The translations under genes and the position numbers were made by a program. From positions 1-64,000 of the forward strand of contig JAPFCR010000014.1 in assembly GCA_026169375.1 (NCBI GenBank): a DNA stretch of 64,000 bases, read 5' to 3'. The notes beneath the pieces were generated by a model. That model was given only the letters and a program-made list of their open reading frames with translations. It did not search any database and was not told the DNA's origin. Each line of letters starts with the position of its first letter. Position 1 is the stretch's first letter. The stretch is from Sporosarcina sp. Its GTDB lineage: Bacteria; Bacillota; Bacilli; Bacillales_A; Planococcaceae. This document shows, one piece after another, positions 1 through 8,309 of this stretch.

Positions 1-1
1 C

Positions 2-556
2 ATAGATTTAGGTTTGTCTGATTTTGCAATTACGACAAATGACGATGGAATTAGTGAAAAATATGAGAATCCTAAATGGCTAAGAAACTCTGAGAAGAAA
101 TTAATTAAAGCACAAAGGTCATTATCTAGAAAGAAAATAGGTTCTAAAAATAGAGAGAAGGCTAGAATAGCATTGGCCAAAAAACATGAAAAAATTGCCA
201 ATCAACGGAAGGATTTCCTTCACAAGCTATCTCATAAGATTACAAACGAAAACCAAGTAATTGTAATCGAAACATTAAAGTCTTCTAATATGATAAAAAA
301 CCGTAAGTTTTCCAAATCAATCGCTGATGTCAGTTGGTACGAATTCACCAGACAATTGGAATACAAAGCCGCTTGGCTGGGACGTACAATCATTAAAGCG
401 GATCAATGGTTTGCCTCCACTCAGATATGCAGCGAATGTGACGCGAATGGTGGAAAGAAAACGTTGGACATTAGAGAGTGGGAATGTTCGTCGTGCGGTG
501 CAATCCATGATCGGGATATAAATGCTAGTAAAAATTTGCTGAAATTAGCAAATTAA
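2..556 (+). CDS. tnpB: IS200/IS605-family TnpB RNA-guided nuclease, C-terminal part (5' end outside window)
   Basis: The reading frame is open from base 2, and the first codons (IDLGLSDFA) match the first RuvC-like aspartate motif of TnpB/OrfB, so the true start lies before the window. The C-terminus carries the family's zinc-finger pattern (CSEC ... CSSCG) followed by HDRDINASKNL, which holds the last RuvC-like aspartate. TnpB proteins are RNA-guided DNA nucleases, ancestors of Cas12, that use an RNA made from the transposon right end. What is visible, roughly the last half, has no stop or frameshift, so the gene may be intact. No tnpA can be seen on this side. Confidence is high for the family and moderate for activity. 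Confidence 0.93.
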   Translation: MDLGLSDFAITTNDDGISEKYENPKWLRNSEKKLIKAQRSLSRKKIGSKNREKARIALAKKHEKIANQRKDFLHKLSHKITNENQVIVIETLKSSNMIKNRKFSKSIADVSWYEFTRQLEYKAAWLGRTIIKADQWFASTQICSECDANGGKKTLDIREWECSSCGAIHDRDINASKNLLKLAN

Positions 557-659
557 AACACTCGGGGAGGGTTCACCCCTTAGCGCTTGGTAAATTTAGA
601 TGGCTACTAAAAGCATCTATAACCCAAGAAGCCCGCCACTTTAGTGATGGGAGGTTCAC
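557..659 (+). ncRNA. IS605-type right end / predicted omega-RNA (reRNA) scaffold
   Basis: Directly after the tnpB stop lies a structured stretch: a hairpin GGGGAGGGTTCACCCC near 563 and a second imperfect hairpin at 632-651 (CCCGCCACT / AGTGATGGG), ending in GGTTCAC at 653-659. This order matches right ends of IS605 elements, where the 3' part of the tnpB transcript serves as the guide RNA scaffold. The guide would then begin at about 660. The exact element end is inferred by resemblance, not by alignment. Confidence 0.6.
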
Positions 660-825
660 TGATTACCCCTATAAAGAACCTTAAACATTTCGGTATTGAT
701 TCACAAGATTAGTATTATACTGTGTAGTAGGGTGAACTTTCCAAATAGCGTTTTGTAAGGTGGATGGTTCACTAAAGGGCAAATAGAAGGTGGAAAATTT
801 AAGGAAAATAAGGAGTTGAGAACGA

Positions 826-1569
826 TTGGGCAATGGGAGATTGGAAAGTCAAGTAGCGATTGTTACCGGCGGAGCAAATGGAATCGGGAAAGCGACGGTT
901 AAACGGTTTTTAGAAGAAGGCGCAAAAGTAGTAATTGGTGATTTTGACGGTAAGGCCAGCGCCGACCTCCTAAAGGAGTTAAATCCTGAAAACGCTTTCT
1001 TTGTGCAAGTAGATGTGAGTAATAAGGAAAGTGTTCAGCAAATGGTTGAAAAGACCATTGATCGATTCGGAACAGTAGATATTTTAATTAACAACGCGGG
1101 AATTACGAAAGATGCAACGCTGACGAAAATGACTGAAGCAAATTTCCAAGAGGTATTAAACGTGAATGTAAATGGCGTCTTCAATTGCACGCAAGAAGTC
1201 GCTACCCATATGATTAAAAAAGGGAAAGGGAAGATTATTAATAGTTCATCGGTAAGCGGAATTTACGGCAATTTTGGTCAAACAAATTATGCAGCTAGTA
1301 AAGCGGCTGTTGTCGGCATGACGAAAACTTGGGCAAAGGAATTAGGACGAAAAGGAATTAATGTAAATGCTGTTGCCCCGGGCTTCACGCTCACTGCGAT
1401 GGTTGAATCGATGCCTGAAAAAGTTGTTGAGAAAATGAAAGCAATGGTTCCGCTTCAAAGATTAGCAACGCCTGAAGACATTGCAAATGCGTATTTGTTT
1501 TTAGCTTCTGACGAGTCGTCGTATGTCCATGGCCATGTACTACATGTAGACGGTGCAATTATAATGTAA
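826..1569 (+). CDS. Short-chain dehydrogenase/reductase, FabG-like (247 aa)
   Basis: A classical SDR oxidoreductase: N-terminal dinucleotide motif TGGANGIG, NNAG motif near residue 90, catalytic Ser in the SSSVSGIYG stretch and YAASK (Tyr and Lys) near residue 156. The C-terminal PEDIANAYLFLASDESSY block resembles 3-oxoacyl-ACP or acetoacetyl-CoA reductases (FabG/PhaB type). The start is TTG, with AGGAG at 811-815 ten bases upstream. It is a single gene closed by a terminator, with no fatty-acid genes beside it, so the substrate cannot be stated. Confidence 0.85.
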   Translation: MGNGRLESQVAIVTGGANGIGKATVKRFLEEGAKVVIGDFDGKASADLLKELNPENAFFVQVDVSNKESVQQMVEKTIDRFGTVDILINNAGITKDATLTKMTEANFQEVLNVNVNGVFNCTQEVATHMIKKGKGKIINSSSVSGIYGNFGQTNYAASKAAVVGMTKTWAKELGRKGINVNAVAPGFTLTAMVESMPEKVVEKMKAMVPLQRLATPEDIANAYLFLASDESSYVHGHVLHVDGAIIM

Positions 1570-1588
1570 ACCAATCGTAACTAGATTG

Positions 1589-1624
1589 AAAGCTCATTCT
1601 ATTCAATAGGAGTGAGCTTTTTTA
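1589..1624 (+). terminator. Rho-independent terminator of the SDR gene
   Basis: Arms AAAGCTCA (1589-1596) and TGAGCTTT (1613-1620) are followed by a T run, 20 bp after the SDR stop. Confidence 0.8.
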
Positions 1625-1807
1625 TTGCGCAATAATCACTGGAAAGTTCTTTTGAAAAGATGAAGCAGCTTGTAAATAGATCGTGCGAAATTGTGATTCT
1701 GGAAAAGTTTTCGCATAATACGCCTTGCTTTTCAAGAATCTGGCCCATTTAAAGAAAAGGCGCACTGCTCACTCAATAAGTGCGCTCGTTAGCGGTACAT
1801 TCATTGA

Positions 1808-1933
1808 CTATGATTTTTTTCTTTTATTTCTAAAAAAGAAAAATCCAATTACTGCTAATGCAATGGCAACCCCGCCTATAACCAATGATTGCATATCAAA
1901 GATGACAAAATAAGAATTTTTTAGTTCATACAT
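1808..1933 (-). CDS. Small single-pass membrane protein, 41 aa
   Basis: On the minus strand an ATG is preceded by AGGTGGTGATT, a near-perfect ribosome site. The 41-residue product has a polar N-terminus, one hydrophobic helix (about residues 15-34, LVIGGVAIALAVIGFFFF) and a basic tail RNKRKKS. Such tails usually face the cytoplasm. I do not recognise a family, and no function is proposed. The strong ribosome site and clean topology are the support. An overlapping plus-strand frame has no ribosome site and was left out. Confidence 0.6.
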   Translation of the reverse strand: MYELKNSYFVIFDMQSLVIGGVAIALAVIGFFFFRNKRKKS

Positions 1934-2103
1934 GATTAATCACCACCTAGTTTTCATCAATCTGGTCCATTTGTTGAATAAGCTAACTATTTATAATCTA
2001 TTTTAGCACAAAATCCTTTGTTCGCTTCACTGATTTCATTTACTTCATAATTCTTTTCAGGGCTGCTATTCTACCTCCAATTAACAAGCACTTTAACAAT
2101 GCA

Positions 2104-2141
2104 ATTAGCATAGGCACATAAATTTATGTGCCTATGCTAAT
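2104..2141. repeat. Perfect 38-bp palindrome, variant of the GTGCCTGTGC repeat
   Basis: Two 19-bp arms meet without a loop; each arm contains TAGGCACATAAA or its complement. The core TATGTGCCTATGC resembles the GTGCCTGTGCAT core of the larger palindrome family in this window. It is the clearest signal in the gene-poor stretch 1934-2376, where I see nothing else. Confidence 0.7.
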
Positions 2142-2376
2142 TCGTTCGCCAATTGTAGTGCGATTTCCTTCTAATAAACGCCTTAAGCATTGATTCAACC
2201 ACAAAAAGAGGAACACCAATCAATGTGCGAATTGTGTCCCTATAGACTATGTTTTTTAACGTTTTCTCCCCATGTTCCGAACCCGTTAACTGAATTTGGT
2301 ATCATCTTTTTTTAATACTATGCAACGCTAGTGGACGTCTTACGCTAAATTAGAATATATTTTTATTGATTGTCTT

Positions 2377-3135
2377 TTACAACTTCAACTCATAAAACCG
2401 GACCGTATTCCTATATAATTCCCGGTACGAATCCGAAAGTGAGACGCCTTTTAATTCTGCTATCCTCGCAACTGAGGCATGAATCATCTTCGGGTGTGTC
2501 ATTTGATCTGTAAACTTTCCTTTGAATGGCCAAGGTCCGTCTGTTTCGGCCATCAGTTGCTCAAGTGGATACTGTTTTACAAGTGTTTGAATTTCTTTTT
2601 CATATAAAACATCTGGCGTGACGGAAATCGTATAACCATTGTTTATCATGCGCTGCGTTGTGAGTGGATCGCCTTTAAACCAATGGAAATGTGCTTTATG
2701 AATCGAATGCTTTTCTAAAAGGTCAATGACGACAGAAGCATCATCGTAAACAGCGTGAAGAATAACAGGTTTGTTCCATGCGTTTGCACGTTTTAAAAAC
2801 TGCTCCAATAATTCAACATACCCTTCAAACGGAAATCGCACGTGCTTGTTCGTTTTTTTACGTAAATAATACGGCAGTCCGACTTCACCAATCGCAATCA
2901 TCTCATCTTTGTTTTTTTCTATCCAAGACAAAAGTGTTTCAATTTCCGCATCCGACGGCAGTGCTTGTTCAGGATGAAAACCAAACGCTGGATGCACTTC
3001 TTTATACTTTTTTGCGAGTGCTAAATTAGTCCGACAAGAATTTAAATGAGAAGAAACAGAAATAAGATCAGTACATTGAATATCGTTTAAATCTCCGATA
3101 ATCTTTTCAATCTCATCCTCTGTATATTTTCCCAA
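2377..3135 (-). pseudogene. TatD-family metal-dependent hydrolase lacking the N-terminal HxH motif
   Basis: The body is TatD-like (DNase/deoxyribonuclease superfamily): HPAFGFHPEQ, AIGEVGLPYY, VILHAVYDD, HFHWFKGDP and MAETDGPWPF carry the later metal ligands (Glu, His, His, Asp). The family normally starts with an I-D-x-H-x-H metal motif just before the KYTEDEIE-like segment. Here the frame upstream reads VNTFITYLGKYTEDE, with neither histidine, and the only start is TTG without a ribosome site. The 5' end also runs against the MerR promoter at 3152. A decayed or 5'-replaced gene is most likely. A sequencing change or a divergent active protein cannot be excluded. Confidence 0.65.
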
Positions 3136-3151
3136 GTACGTAATAAAAGTA

Positions 3152-3182
3152 TTGACCCTTACCCTAGGGGATACTTTAATAT
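3152..3182 (+). promoter_or_regulatory. MerR-type promoter with 19-bp spacer
   Basis: TTGACC (3152-3157) and TAATAT (3177-3182) are separated by 19 bp instead of 17. The spacer contains the dyad ACCCTAGGGGAT. This is the architecture that MerR-family activators untwist, and it lies directly before the merR-like gene, which suggests autoregulation. Confidence 0.8.
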
Positions 3183-3207
3183 AAAGATCATAGAGAGGAG
3201 GAGAAGA

Positions 3208-3951
3208 ATGTATACTGTTAGTGAAGTTGCAAAAATAGCCAATATAACAGTAAAAACGTTACACCATTATCACAAAATAAGGCTTTTGATTCCTGAGCAA
3301 ACAACAGAAGCCGGCTATCGTTTATATGGAAAAAGGAATTTAGAACGACTACAACATATACTCTTTTATAGAGAATTGGATTTTCCACTAAAGGAAATTA
3401 AACGATTATTAAGCGGAGAAATCGACAGAGAAAATACGTTGATTCAACAAAAGTATTTATTAGAACAAAAAGTTAATCAATTTAAAGGGCTAATCGAGAC
3501 GATAAATTACTCGATTAAAAATGCTAAAGTAGGAGTAGATTTAGATATGACATCGATGTTTAAAGGTTTTAAAACTGAAGAAGAATGGCAAGAGGTATTA
3601 AAAGAGCAAAATGAACATTTAAAAAAGGAATATGATTTTGATACATCAAGAGAAAAGATTGATGTAGAATCTATGAATGAATCTGCAATTGAAGCAAAAT
3701 CATTTAATGAAGATATGATTAAATTTTTACGAGAAGGCATCCCCGCAAATGATTCAAAGGTCTTTAAACGGATAAGGAAACACTTATTCTTTCTAGAGAA
3801 AGAAGGGCATCCTTCTACGCCACAAGATTTTCTAAATCAAACAGAACTGTTCATTATAGACGACTATCATAGAAATATGTTTGAGCAGTGGCAAGTTGGT
3901 TACACATACTATTTAAATAAAGCGGCATCTAATTATTTATCAAATCATTAA
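3208..3951 (+). CDS. MerR-family regulator with TipAS-like ligand domain (247 aa)
   Basis: Residues 1-70 form a MerR winged helix (YTVSEVAKIANITVKTLHHYHKI ... GYRLYG), followed by a coiled-coil dimerisation helix at about 75-110. The rest (about 125-245) resembles the TipA/Mta antibiotic-binding domain (EEWQEVLKEQNEHLKKEYDFD ... FIDDYHRNMFEQWQVGYTYYL). These proteins bind drugs and activate promoters with long spacers, including their own. The ribosome site GAGAGGAGGAG precedes ATG. No drug pump adjoins it, so the target may be only itself or elsewhere. Confidence 0.85.
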   Translation: MYTVSEVAKIANITVKTLHHYHKIRLLIPEQTTEAGYRLYGKRNLERLQHILFYRELDFPLKEIKRLLSGEIDRENTLIQQKYLLEQKVNQFKGLIETINYSIKNAKVGVDLDMTSMFKGFKTEEEWQEVLKEQNEHLKKEYDFDTSREKIDVESMNESAIEAKSFNEDMIKFLREGIPANDSKVFKRIRKHLFFLEKEGHPSTPQDFLNQTELFIIDDYHRNMFEQWQVGYTYYLNKAASNYLSNH

Positions 3952-3978
3952 TTAACGATAATAGAACCAAGGTTATTC

Positions 3979-4000
3979 AACTATCGGGCGCATTTGTGGA
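3979..4000 (+). repeat. Short intergenic repeat TATCGGGCGCATTTGTGGAA
   Basis: The same motif recurs at about 4291 (ATCGGGCGCACGTCTCGAATAA) and 13095 (ATCGGGCGCGATTGTCGAATAA), always between genes. See findings. Confidence 0.5.
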
Positions 4001-4064
4001 AGAAGCACTGTGCCTGACTCGGAGTTAATTTATTAAATGGTAAAGACAGAAAGGAGCATATTAT

Positions 4065-4280
4065 GTGGATTTGTGGTTGATTGTAAAAGAACGTTATATG
4101 CTTCTTTCTGTTCTTTTAATTATTACGATTATAAGCCTGCTTTTACTCTGTGCTATTTGGAAAAATCGGTCTGAGATACCAAGAAGTTTAATAGTTTTAA
4201 TTATTTTAATTTGTATAGTCATAATTGTTTTATCAATACTTGCTTTGATGTTTTCAATTTCTTTTGGATATAACTCTTAA
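4065..4280 (+). CDS. Small membrane protein, 71 aa
   Basis: GTG start preceded by GAAAGGAG. Two hydrophobic segments, about residues 10-30 (YMLLSVLLIITIISLLLL) and 40-68 (LIVLIILICIVIIVLSILAL), are separated by the short polar loop KNRSEIPRS. No family is recognised. It lies in a loose intergenic area between merR and the thiamine operon, flanked by short repeats. Confidence 0.45.
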   Translation: MDLWLIVKERYMLLSVLLIITIISLLLLCAIWKNRSEIPRSLIVLIILICIVIIVLSILALMFSISFGYNS

Positions 4281-4384
4281 AATGTAAATTATTAATCGGG
4301 CGCACGTCTCGAATAAGGTAATGCACCTGATCGTTTATTGTAGAAACGCACCAAATTATTGAATAAAAATTAAAGGGGGTATAT

Positions 4385-4444
4385 ATGAACAGGAGTAAGG
4401 ATAATACAAACAAAAGTGAAGGCATTCACAGAATTATAAATTGA
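4385..4444 (+). CDS. Possible 19-codon peptide
   Basis: ATG follows AAAGGGGGTATAT; the 19 codons encode a hydrophilic peptide (MNRSKDNTNKSEGIHRIIN). It could be a remnant or chance. The ribosome site is the only support. Confidence 0.2.
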   Translation: MNRSKDNTNKSEGIHRIIN

Positions 4445-4473
4445 TTTCCAGAATTAGTATATGTCCTTTAATA

Positions 4474-4502
4474 TTGACATTTATAAGTCCGTGAACTAGT
4501 AT
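4474..4502 (+). promoter_or_regulatory. Sigma-A promoter of the thiamine operon
   Basis: TTGACA (4474-4479), 17-bp spacer, TAGTAT (4497-4502), about 40 bp before the TPP aptamer. Confidence 0.7.
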
Positions 4503-4540
4503 GTTATTTGTACAACAAAACTACATAAATATTTTTAGAA

Positions 4541-4630
4541 GCACTAGGGGAGCTATGTGATAGCTGAGAAGAATGTTAAACATTCTGACCCTTTGCACCC
4601 GATCTAGGTAATGCTAGCGTGGGGAAGCGC
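4541..4630 (+). promoter_or_regulatory. TPP riboswitch (THI box)
   Basis: The conserved blocks appear in order: CTAGGGGAGC, GCTGAGA, ACCCTTTGCACCCGATCTAGGTAATGC split across two helices, and GCGTGGGGAAG. They correspond to the P2/J3-2 and P4/P5 pyrimidine- and pyrophosphate-binding parts of the TPP aptamer. A terminator follows directly, so TPP should switch the operon off by early termination. Confidence 0.95.
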
Positions 4631-4662
4631 GTTCTTGCTATATGATTTAATATACTTACTAC

Positions 4663-4696
4663 AAGACTGCATTCTCACGTGGAATGCAGTCTTTTT
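4663..4696 (+). terminator. Riboswitch-controlled terminator
   Basis: A perfect 12-bp stem (AAGACTGCATTC / GAATGCAGTCTT), 7-nt loop and T5 tail. It sits 33 bp after the aptamer and 57 bp before the first gene, as expected for an expression platform. Confidence 0.9.
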
Positions 4697-4752
4697 GTAT
4701 GCTTCTAAAAATAAGTTCCCATGTAGCTCGTAAAAATGAAGGAGGAATGGAA

Positions 4753-5331
4753 ATGACGAATTATGAAAGACCTGTGAATGCGGATTTTACGTTGTCTCCG
4801 ATGAGTGATGATTTTATCGAGGTGATATTAGGTACTTTGGAGAAAACGAACACTTCTAAAGTATGGATGGAAACAGATGATGTCTCGACAGTTGTGCGCG
4901 GCAAAGCCGTTCATGTATTTGATGTGACAAAAGCAATCTGTGTTTATGCAGCGCGGACGGGGAAGCACGTAAGTTTTCAAGCGACATATTCGTTAGGCTG
5001 TCCGGGGAATGAAGAAACAGAGGCTTTTCTTTCGATGAACGATACAAGTGAGCATACATACACGGCAGAAGATGAAAAGATGTATGCAGCCGCAAAGTTT
5101 TCATTATATCCAATTGACGCAGAGAATTTCTTGGAAACAATTCTGGACCAAGTTGAAAAGATGAAAACGTATGTGAAAGTAAGCCGGGTTCCTACTGCAA
5201 CAAAGCTGGAAGGAAGTCTAACAGCAATGTTTAACGGGTTAGAAGAAGTGTTTACTGCGACAGTAGATGGTGGCGCAAATCATGTTGTGATGGTGGTTTC
5301 TGTGTCGATGAATAGCCCGTCACATCAATAA
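4753..5331 (+). CDS. ykoF: YkoF-like thiamine/HMP-binding protein (192 aa)
   Basis: It matches the Ykof family, which has two tandem ACT-like repeats: one at about residues 10-90 (DFTLSPMSDDFIEVILGTLEKTNTSKVWMETDDVSTVVRG) and one at about 110-190 (KFSLYPIDAENFLETILDQVEKMKTYVKVSRVPTATKLEG). B. subtilis YkoF binds thiamine and hydroxymethylpyrimidine (HMP) and is encoded with an HMP/thiamine transporter. AAGGAGGAATGGAA precedes the ATG at 4753; an earlier in-frame ATG lies inside the terminator and is not used. It heads the TPP-riboswitch operon. Unlike B. subtilis it is not followed by ykoEDC but by a ThiXYZ-type transporter. Confidence 0.88.
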   Translation: MTNYERPVNADFTLSPMSDDFIEVILGTLEKTNTSKVWMETDDVSTVVRGKAVHVFDVTKAICVYAARTGKHVSFQATYSLGCPGNEETEAFLSMNDTSEHTYTAEDEKMYAAAKFSLYPIDAENFLETILDQVEKMKTYVKVSRVPTATKLEGSLTAMFNGLEEVFTATVDGGANHVVMVVSVSMNSPSHQ

Positions 5332-5346
5332 ATTAGGAGAATAATC

Positions 5347-6336
5347 ATGCGAAAAAGTCTAGTTGTTTTAGTAAGTATTTTAATGCTCGTAATTGTAGCG
5401 TGCAGGACAGATGATGAATCGTCAAATGAATCAAGTGAACTCCGTAAAGTAAACTTTGCTTTAGATTGGATGCCAAATACAAACCACACGGGGATTTACG
5501 TAGCGAAAGAGAAAGGTTACTTTGAAGAATTAGGGCTAGATGTGGATATTCTTTTACCAGGAGAGGTAGACAGCGGACAACTTGTTGCGACGAGGAAAGC
5601 AGACTTTGGGATTAATTATCAAGAGAGTTTGATGATGGCGCGCAATGAAGGGTTGCCACTCGTTTCAATCACAGCCATTATGCAGCATAATACGGCAGGG
5701 TATGCATCCCCGGTAGAAAAGAATATTACAAAGCCAGCTGATTTGGCAGGTAAAGTGTATGGCGCAAATTTAAGTCCGCTTGGCGAAGCAACGATGAAAA
5801 AGATGATGGAAGGAAGCGGCGTCGGAATTGACGATATTAAAGCGACAAACATTGGTGATTCGGACTTTTTTGTAGCTATCCAGCGAGATATTGACTTTTC
5901 GCTCGTGTTTCAAGGATGGACGGGCATAGAAGCGGAAATTCGTGACGTCGATTTAAATATGATGTACTTAAAAGATTATGCAGAAGGCTTGGATTATTAC
6001 ACGCCGATTATCGCAACGAGTGAAGCTTTGATTGAAGAAGATCCGGCGTTCGTGAAAGATTTTATTCATGCGGTTGTAAAAGGCTATGAGTTTACGATAG
6101 AAAATCCAGCTGAAGCGGCAGAAATCTTAATTGAGCAAGTACCAGATTTAAATGAAGAATTAGTAAGAGAAAGTCAAGAATGGTTATCGCCAAGGTATCA
6201 AGATGATGCCGAGCGCTTTGGCATTCAAGAGAAGGTTCGTTATGAAAAAGTACGCGACTTCATGAGGGACAACGATATAATTGAAGAAGATTTTGATGTT
6301 GACAAAGCGTTTACGAATGAATTCTTGCCTGAATAA
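5347..6336 (+). CDS. thiY: Thiamine-precursor ABC transporter, substrate-binding lipoprotein (ThiY-like)
   Basis: Type II signal peptide with lipobox ending at Cys19 (LVIVAC). The mature part is an NMT1/THI5-like periplasmic-binding fold with the typical FALDWMPNTNHTGIYVAKEKGYFEELGLDV opening, split here across residues about 37-65. ThiY binds formylaminopyrimidine, a thiamine breakdown product, in Bacillus. Sixteen bases separate it from ykoF, and the membrane and ATPase subunits follow. TPP control supports a thiamine-precursor substrate; which pyrimidine is bound is inference. Confidence 0.88.
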   Translation: MRKSLVVLVSILMLVIVACRTDDESSNESSELRKVNFALDWMPNTNHTGIYVAKEKGYFEELGLDVDILLPGEVDSGQLVATRKADFGINYQESLMMARNEGLPLVSITAIMQHNTAGYASPVEKNITKPADLAGKVYGANLSPLGEATMKKMMEGSGVGIDDIKATNIGDSDFFVAIQRDIDFSLVFQGWTGIEAEIRDVDLNMMYLKDYAEGLDYYTPIIATSEALIEEDPAFVKDFIHAVVKGYEFTIENPAEAAEILIEQVPDLNEELVRESQEWLSPRYQDDAERFGIQEKVRYEKVRDFMRDNDIIEEDFDVDKAFTNEFLPE

Positions 6337-6351
6337 GAGGAGGAAATAGAC

Positions 6352-6642
6352 ATGTCGAATACGTTAATGAGTGTACAAGTCATTCCAAAAGCACCTGAAG
6401 GCGAACATCCATATGATTATGTGGATATGGCAATTGAAATAATCTCGACGTCAGGGTTGAACTATGAAGTGCATGCGCTAGAAACGACAATTGAAGGAGA
6501 GTTACCAGAAGTATTTGCTTTACTGGAAAAACTAAATACAGAACTGACTGCACGCGGCGCTGAAAGTGTCATGTTACAAATTAAAACGGCTTATCATCCA
6601 ACAGGCATTACGGCGGCTGGTATTTTGGGCAAGTACAGATGA
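6352..6642 (+). CDS. Thiamine-binding protein of the MTH1187/YqgV family (DUF77), 96 aa
   Basis: Small ferredoxin-like fold protein with the family pattern LMSVQVIPKAPEG ... YVDMAIEIISTSGLNYEVHALETTIEGELPEVFALLEKL. DUF77 proteins often occur with thiamine transport genes, and B. subtilis YqgV has been linked to thiamine binding. It is inserted between the binding protein and permease and overlaps the permease start by 4 bp, so the two are translationally coupled. It may chaperone or sense the imported pyrimidine. That role is inferred from context only. Confidence 0.82.
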   Translation: MSNTLMSVQVIPKAPEGEHPYDYVDMAIEIISTSGLNYEVHALETTIEGELPEVFALLEKLNTELTARGAESVMLQIKTAYHPTGITAAGILGKYR

Positions 6643-7403
6643 TGAAGCGCTTTATGGAGAGAGGGTGGCGATCGGTTGTCGCCATTCTCTTGGTTATTGT
6701 CTTCTGGGAAAGTACCGTACGCATTTTTTCAATCGAGGAATGGTTACTTCCCACGCCAAGTGCGATTGTTCGAGAGCTGTTTGCAGTATGGCCTACATTT
6801 TATCCTCATTTATTATCGACATTGCTGCTCGCGGTTCTTGGGTTTTTAATCGGTGCATTGTTTGGGTTAACGGTCGCCATGGTCTTGCATTCATTTGATA
6901 AAGTGCGGGAGACAATTTATCCTTTTTTAATTTTGTCGCAAAATATTCCAATTATCGTGCTTGCGCCGCTATTGGTCATCTGGTTCGGCTTTGGCACGCT
7001 GCCGAAATTTATCATTATTACGATCGCATGCTTTTTCCCGATTACGATTTCGACGTTGGGCGGGTTGCAGCAAACGAATCGCGAGCTTTCTCATTATATG
7101 TTAATGATGGGGGCGAGTAAGCGGGAGATGTTTTGGAAGTTAGAATTGCCTGATGCGATTCCTTCGATTCTATCTGGGTTAAAAATTGCAGCGACTTATA
7201 GTGTGATGGCAGCGGTTGTATCAGAGTGGCTTGGTGCACAGCAAGGGATTGGCGTATTTATGACAATCGCCACTTCTTCTTATAAAACGCCGCGTGTATT
7301 TGTCGCAATTATTGTGACGATGTTATTAAGTTTTCTATTCTTTAGTGTTATTTTGCTCATAGAAAAATTATTGAAACGATTTGTCGTGAGAGGAGGCGCA
7401 TGA
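6639..7403 (+). CDS. thiX: Thiamine-precursor ABC transporter permease (ThiX-like), 254 aa
   Basis: Binding-protein-dependent permease of the SsuC/TauC/ThiX type with about six membrane helices. The EAA loop that contacts the ATPase is visible near residues 150-180 (MLMMGASKREMFWKLELPDAIPSILSGLKIAATYS). It overlaps the preceding gene by ATGA and the next by 4 bp. With ThiY and ThiZ it forms the inner-membrane part of the pyrimidine importer. Confidence 0.88.
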   Translation: MMKRFMERGWRSVVAILLVIVFWESTVRIFSIEEWLLPTPSAIVRELFAVWPTFYPHLLSTLLLAVLGFLIGALFGLTVAMVLHSFDKVRETIYPFLILSQNIPIIVLAPLLVIWFGFGTLPKFIIITIACFFPITISTLGGLQQTNRELSHYMLMMGASKREMFWKLELPDAIPSILSGLKIAATYSVMAAVVSEWLGAQQGIGVFMTIATSSYKTPRVFVAIIVTMLLSFLFFSVILLIEKLLKRFVVRGGA

Positions 7404-8140
7404 TGGGGCTTTCTATACAGGGAATTCAGAAGTCCTTCGATGAGAAAGTTATTCTGGACGGGGTCACGTTTGATGTACAAGATGGAGAGTTTGTTTCGTT
7501 GATCGGACCATCTGGGAGCGGTAAAAGTACGTTGTTTGGCATTATTGGCGGTCTTTTAGAACCTGAAGCAGGAGACATCACCATGGCGGGAACATCGATT
7601 GTGAATGAGCGGGGACATATTAGTTACATGCCTCAGCAGGATGCACTCTTTCCGTGGCGTACGATTTTAGATAATGTCGTGTTGGGACAGGAATTACACG
7701 GGAAAGTCGATAAAACGCAAGCAAAAGAAATGCTGGAGTTTGCGGGGCTGGGAGATGTCATTTATGCCTATCCGCATCAGTTATCAGGCGGCATGAAGCA
7801 GCGTGCTTCTTTTATCCGCGCTTTACTCAGTCCGCAATCGGTGCTTTGTTTAGATGAACCATTTTCAGCATTGGATGAATTTACGCGTTTGGACATGCAA
7901 AAGTGGTTGCTGAAGACGTGGGAAGCACATCGGCAATCTATTTTGTTTATTACGCATAGTATTGAAGAGGCATTATTTTTATCTGATAAAATTGTGATCT
8001 TGACGAATTCACCGGCAAAAGTGAAGGAAGTGATTGACGTTCCATTCGCACGCCCGCGGGATGAGTCGCTCCTGTTGACAGAGGAGTTTTTAATATGGAA
8101 GCGAAAGGTGCTCGACTTAGTTGCCAAGAGAGCTGTATAA
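7400..8140 (+). CDS. thiZ: Thiamine-precursor ABC transporter ATPase (ThiZ-like), 246 aa
   Basis: ABC ATPase with Walker A GPSGSGKST (about residues 37-45), Q-loop MPQQDALFPW, signature LSGGMKQR, Walker B VLCLDEP with catalytic Glu, and switch His in FITHSIEEA. The family is SsuB/TauB/ThiZ. It powers the ThiXY importer and is the last tightly overlapped gene of the operon. About 170 bp separate it from the HAD phosphatase. Confidence 0.88.
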   Translation: MMGLSIQGIQKSFDEKVILDGVTFDVQDGEFVSLIGPSGSGKSTLFGIIGGLLEPEAGDITMAGTSIVNERGHISYMPQQDALFPWRTILDNVVLGQELHGKVDKTQAKEMLEFAGLGDVIYAYPHQLSGGMKQRASFIRALLSPQSVLCLDEPFSALDEFTRLDMQKWLLKTWEAHRQSILFITHSIEEALFLSDKIVILTNSPAKVKEVIDVPFARPRDESLLLTEEFLIWKRKVLDLVAKRAV

Positions 8141-8309
8141 TCGTCCATTTAAGTAGATGTTAATTTGCAATTAGCAAAGAATGGTAGTCGGGATTGCAAG
8201 TATGTGTGGATGCGCCAAATGAAATACTGGATATATAATAGCCCCCATGTTATCTTAAGTGATTTGATGACTCTACTTGATAACACAAGCAGGAAATGGA
8301 GAGGAAACA

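Noticed and set aside
1725..1913. 62-aa plus-strand gene
   Set aside because: It is antisense to the 41-aa membrane protein, which has a far better ribosome site and topology.
4684..4752. Upstream start for ykoF
   Set aside because: ATG 4684 lies inside the riboswitch terminator stem and has no ribosome site.
8277..8309. Upstream start for the HAD phosphatase
   Set aside because: TTG 8277 has no ribosome site; TTG 8310 has GGAGAGG at the right distance and matches the usual MKKYxTLLFDVDDT start.
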